From Saccoglossus kowalevskii (lineage: Eukaryota; Hemichordata; Enteropneusta; Harrimaniidae), in NCBI RefSeq assembly GCF_000003605.2, contig NW_003116461.1, positions 235,195 through 268,734 of the forward strand: a stretch of 33,540 nucleotides of DNA, read 5' to 3'. Positions 32,441-33,540 of the stretch are shown here, one piece after another; position 1 is the stretch's first letter; every line of letters starts with the position of its first letter. Position numbers and translations under genes: made by a program. The notes beneath the pieces were generated by a model. It saw only the letters and a list, made by a program, of their open reading frames with translations, did no database searches and was not told the DNA's origin.

Positions 32441-32580
32441 TATGTATACCTTCATGACATGTATGTGTACCAAATTTGAATGGAATCCAGCAAAGTGTGT
32501 CTGAAATATGACGATGCACGCACGCACAGAACCAAAAACACTACTTCCCGTTTCGGACTACCGTCCGAACGGGAACTAAA
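32440..32580 (+). repeat. dispersed repeat tail with terminal hairpin
   Basis: CCAAATTTGAATGGAATCCAG, a GTGTCTGAAATATGA block and CACGCACGCACAGA are related to the end of the 7.6-8.4 kb repeat. They are followed by a near-perfect hairpin TTCCCGTTTCGGAC / GTCCGAACGGGAA (32545-32575), with one bulged T. This looks like the 3' end of an element family; superfamily unknown. Confidence 0.6.
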
Positions 32581-33100
32581 AAGCATTAATAACAAACGTA
32601 ATAAAAGATAAAATTAAAATAAGATTATAGCCAAAATAATTATAGCCCGTACACTATATCAGATATAAATCAGATTGCACTTGTCTGGGTCACACGCCAA
32701 ACAATCTGGTGTTCAATACCAGACGTTTAAACAATAGCAATAACACGACCATTGCTATCACATATTACGTTACAGTTTAACTATCCCACTCTAAGAGAAA
32801 CGGTAATCCCAGCAGTTAATGACAATTGCAATCCTATACATTACATTACAGAAAAATGTTTGTATTCTACGAAAAGTCACCAGAAGTGGTATACATAAAC
32901 TTAGAAACAACTAAATCTGAAACTTAACACCATGTTTGTGAAATTGCATATCATTTGATGACAAGGAATTAACAAATTCTTTATTGAAATTATACTTTTG
33001 TTTGATTTATTTTATCTTTGTGAATATATTCAGTGCGACATAATGTGAACGTGGATACACTTGTAAAGCAAAACAATGTGTTACAATGAGCTATTATTGT
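32581..33100. other. non-coding, nothing recognised
   Basis: AT-rich; no gene or repeat that I can support. Confidence 0.35.
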
Positions 33101-33111
33101 TAAAGCGCGGC

Positions 33112-33162
33112 TCCGCAATCCCAGGAATTGCACCAGTGCATCATGGGAAATGTAATTTGCAT
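33112..33162. promoter_or_regulatory. promoter-like block: ZNF143/STAF-type site with adjoining octamer
   Basis: On the minus strand 33154-33136 reads TACATTTCCCATGATGCAC, close to the ZNF143/STAF consensus (TACAATTCCCAGCATGCAC). ATTTGCAT (33155-33162), the POU octamer, abuts it. A second, weaker CAATCCCAGGAATTGCAC lies at 33116-33133 in the opposite orientation. STAF plus octamer pairs form the distal element of animal snRNA promoters, and ZNF143 sites also mark mRNA promoters. The CpG content rises from 33110 to the window end. No snRNA body is recognised downstream within the window. Confidence 0.5.
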
Positions 33163-33199
33163 GGTCCGCCCAGTTGTTTACTTGGTACACAGCTGTTAT

Positions 33200-33540
33200 C
33201 ATTTCAACTGAAGGCGTTAATTCCGTAAGCTAACGTCATGCATTACGCTATTATCTGATTTGAAAGGACTTGCTGAATCCCGTTGTTCGACGTTCACTGG
33301 GCCTACGCACTCTTTTGAAAGCCGTTTTCTGTGTTTGTTTCGCTCGTGGTCGACTGTAAAGCACAATTTCTGTAAATGGCGTGACGGCATTGTAAGGTTC
33401 TCTCTGAATTGAGCTCATGCCTTTGCTTTCTTGTTATTGTACTAATATGTTACAAGTGCGACCTTTTTATACAATGTATTTATTCATTCACTCGCAGCTA
33501 TTAGGCGTCGTTTTATACAAAAAGTATTGGACGATGCTCG
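33200..33540. other. possible 5' region of a gene beyond the window
   Basis: Follows the promoter-like block and has more CpG than most of the window. No coding exon is identifiable; ATGGCGTGA at 33376 stops at once. Confidence 0.3.

Noticed and set aside
1-33540. CRISPR array or prokaryotic operon
   Set aside because: No regularly spaced short repeats with unique spacers. Gene structure is intron-bearing and eukaryotic throughout.

Overview
The window reads as AT-rich, intron-bearing nuclear DNA of a metazoan, most likely an aquatic invertebrate. GT-AG introns, AATAAA signals, microsatellites and decayed eukaryotic mobile elements are visible. The mix of element families (THAP/YqaJ ISL2EU, piggyBac, Ty3/Gypsy, non-LTR elements, a DIRS-like fragment, an N-terminal 2A sequence) fits marine invertebrates. 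I cannot name the phylum from sequence alone. No bacterial operon, phage or CRISPR array is present, and I found no convincing tRNA or rRNA.

Layout. 1-900: microsatellites and a 116-bp tandem repeat. 900-2900: a non-LTR retrotransposon ORF2 split and partly inverted around two arms of a small element packed with TGACGTCA palindromes. 3400-3560: a TATA-less promoter-like block. 5225-6307 (-): a candidate three-exon gene for a 76-77-residue secreted peptide. 6.6-13.4 kb: mostly non-coding, with a retroelement-like tail, a ~300-bp tandem repeat, a ~270-bp tandem repeat and a repeat carrying RFX-type X-box palindromes. 13.4-26.8 kb: a dense mobile-element cluster. It holds a DIRS-like fragment (-), then a broken gene of a 'DGGPDH' transposase-like family (+) interrupted by a complete 4.1-kb ISL2EU element. 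A Gypsy fragment (-), a non-LTR ORF1 plus the start of ORF2 (-) and a piggyBac transposase (+) follow. 27.1-29.4 kb: a possible isolated exon and a candidate two-exon microprotein gene. 30.2-30.9 kb (-): an ORF that begins with a 2A-like D-I-E-S-N-P-G-P sequence fused to a cysteine-peptidase-like domain. 31.6-33.5 kb: hairpins, a dispersed-repeat tail and a promoter-like block with ZNF143-type and octamer motifs.

The best-supported result is the nested insertion. The ISL2EU element (15921-20020) has perfect 14-bp terminal inverted repeats and an AT target duplication. Removing it with one AT rejoins the host gene in frame. Inside it, a THAP-DDE transposase gene (+) and a YqaJ-exonuclease/SWIM gene (-) have interdigitated exons: each gene has an exon lying in an intron of the other. 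Both are now broken by frameshifts, and the transposase lacks its C-terminal end.

The other leads worth testing are the 2A-headed protein, the two small spliced genes whose exon phases fit, and the repeats that carry arrays of transcription-factor palindromes (CRE/POU and RFX).
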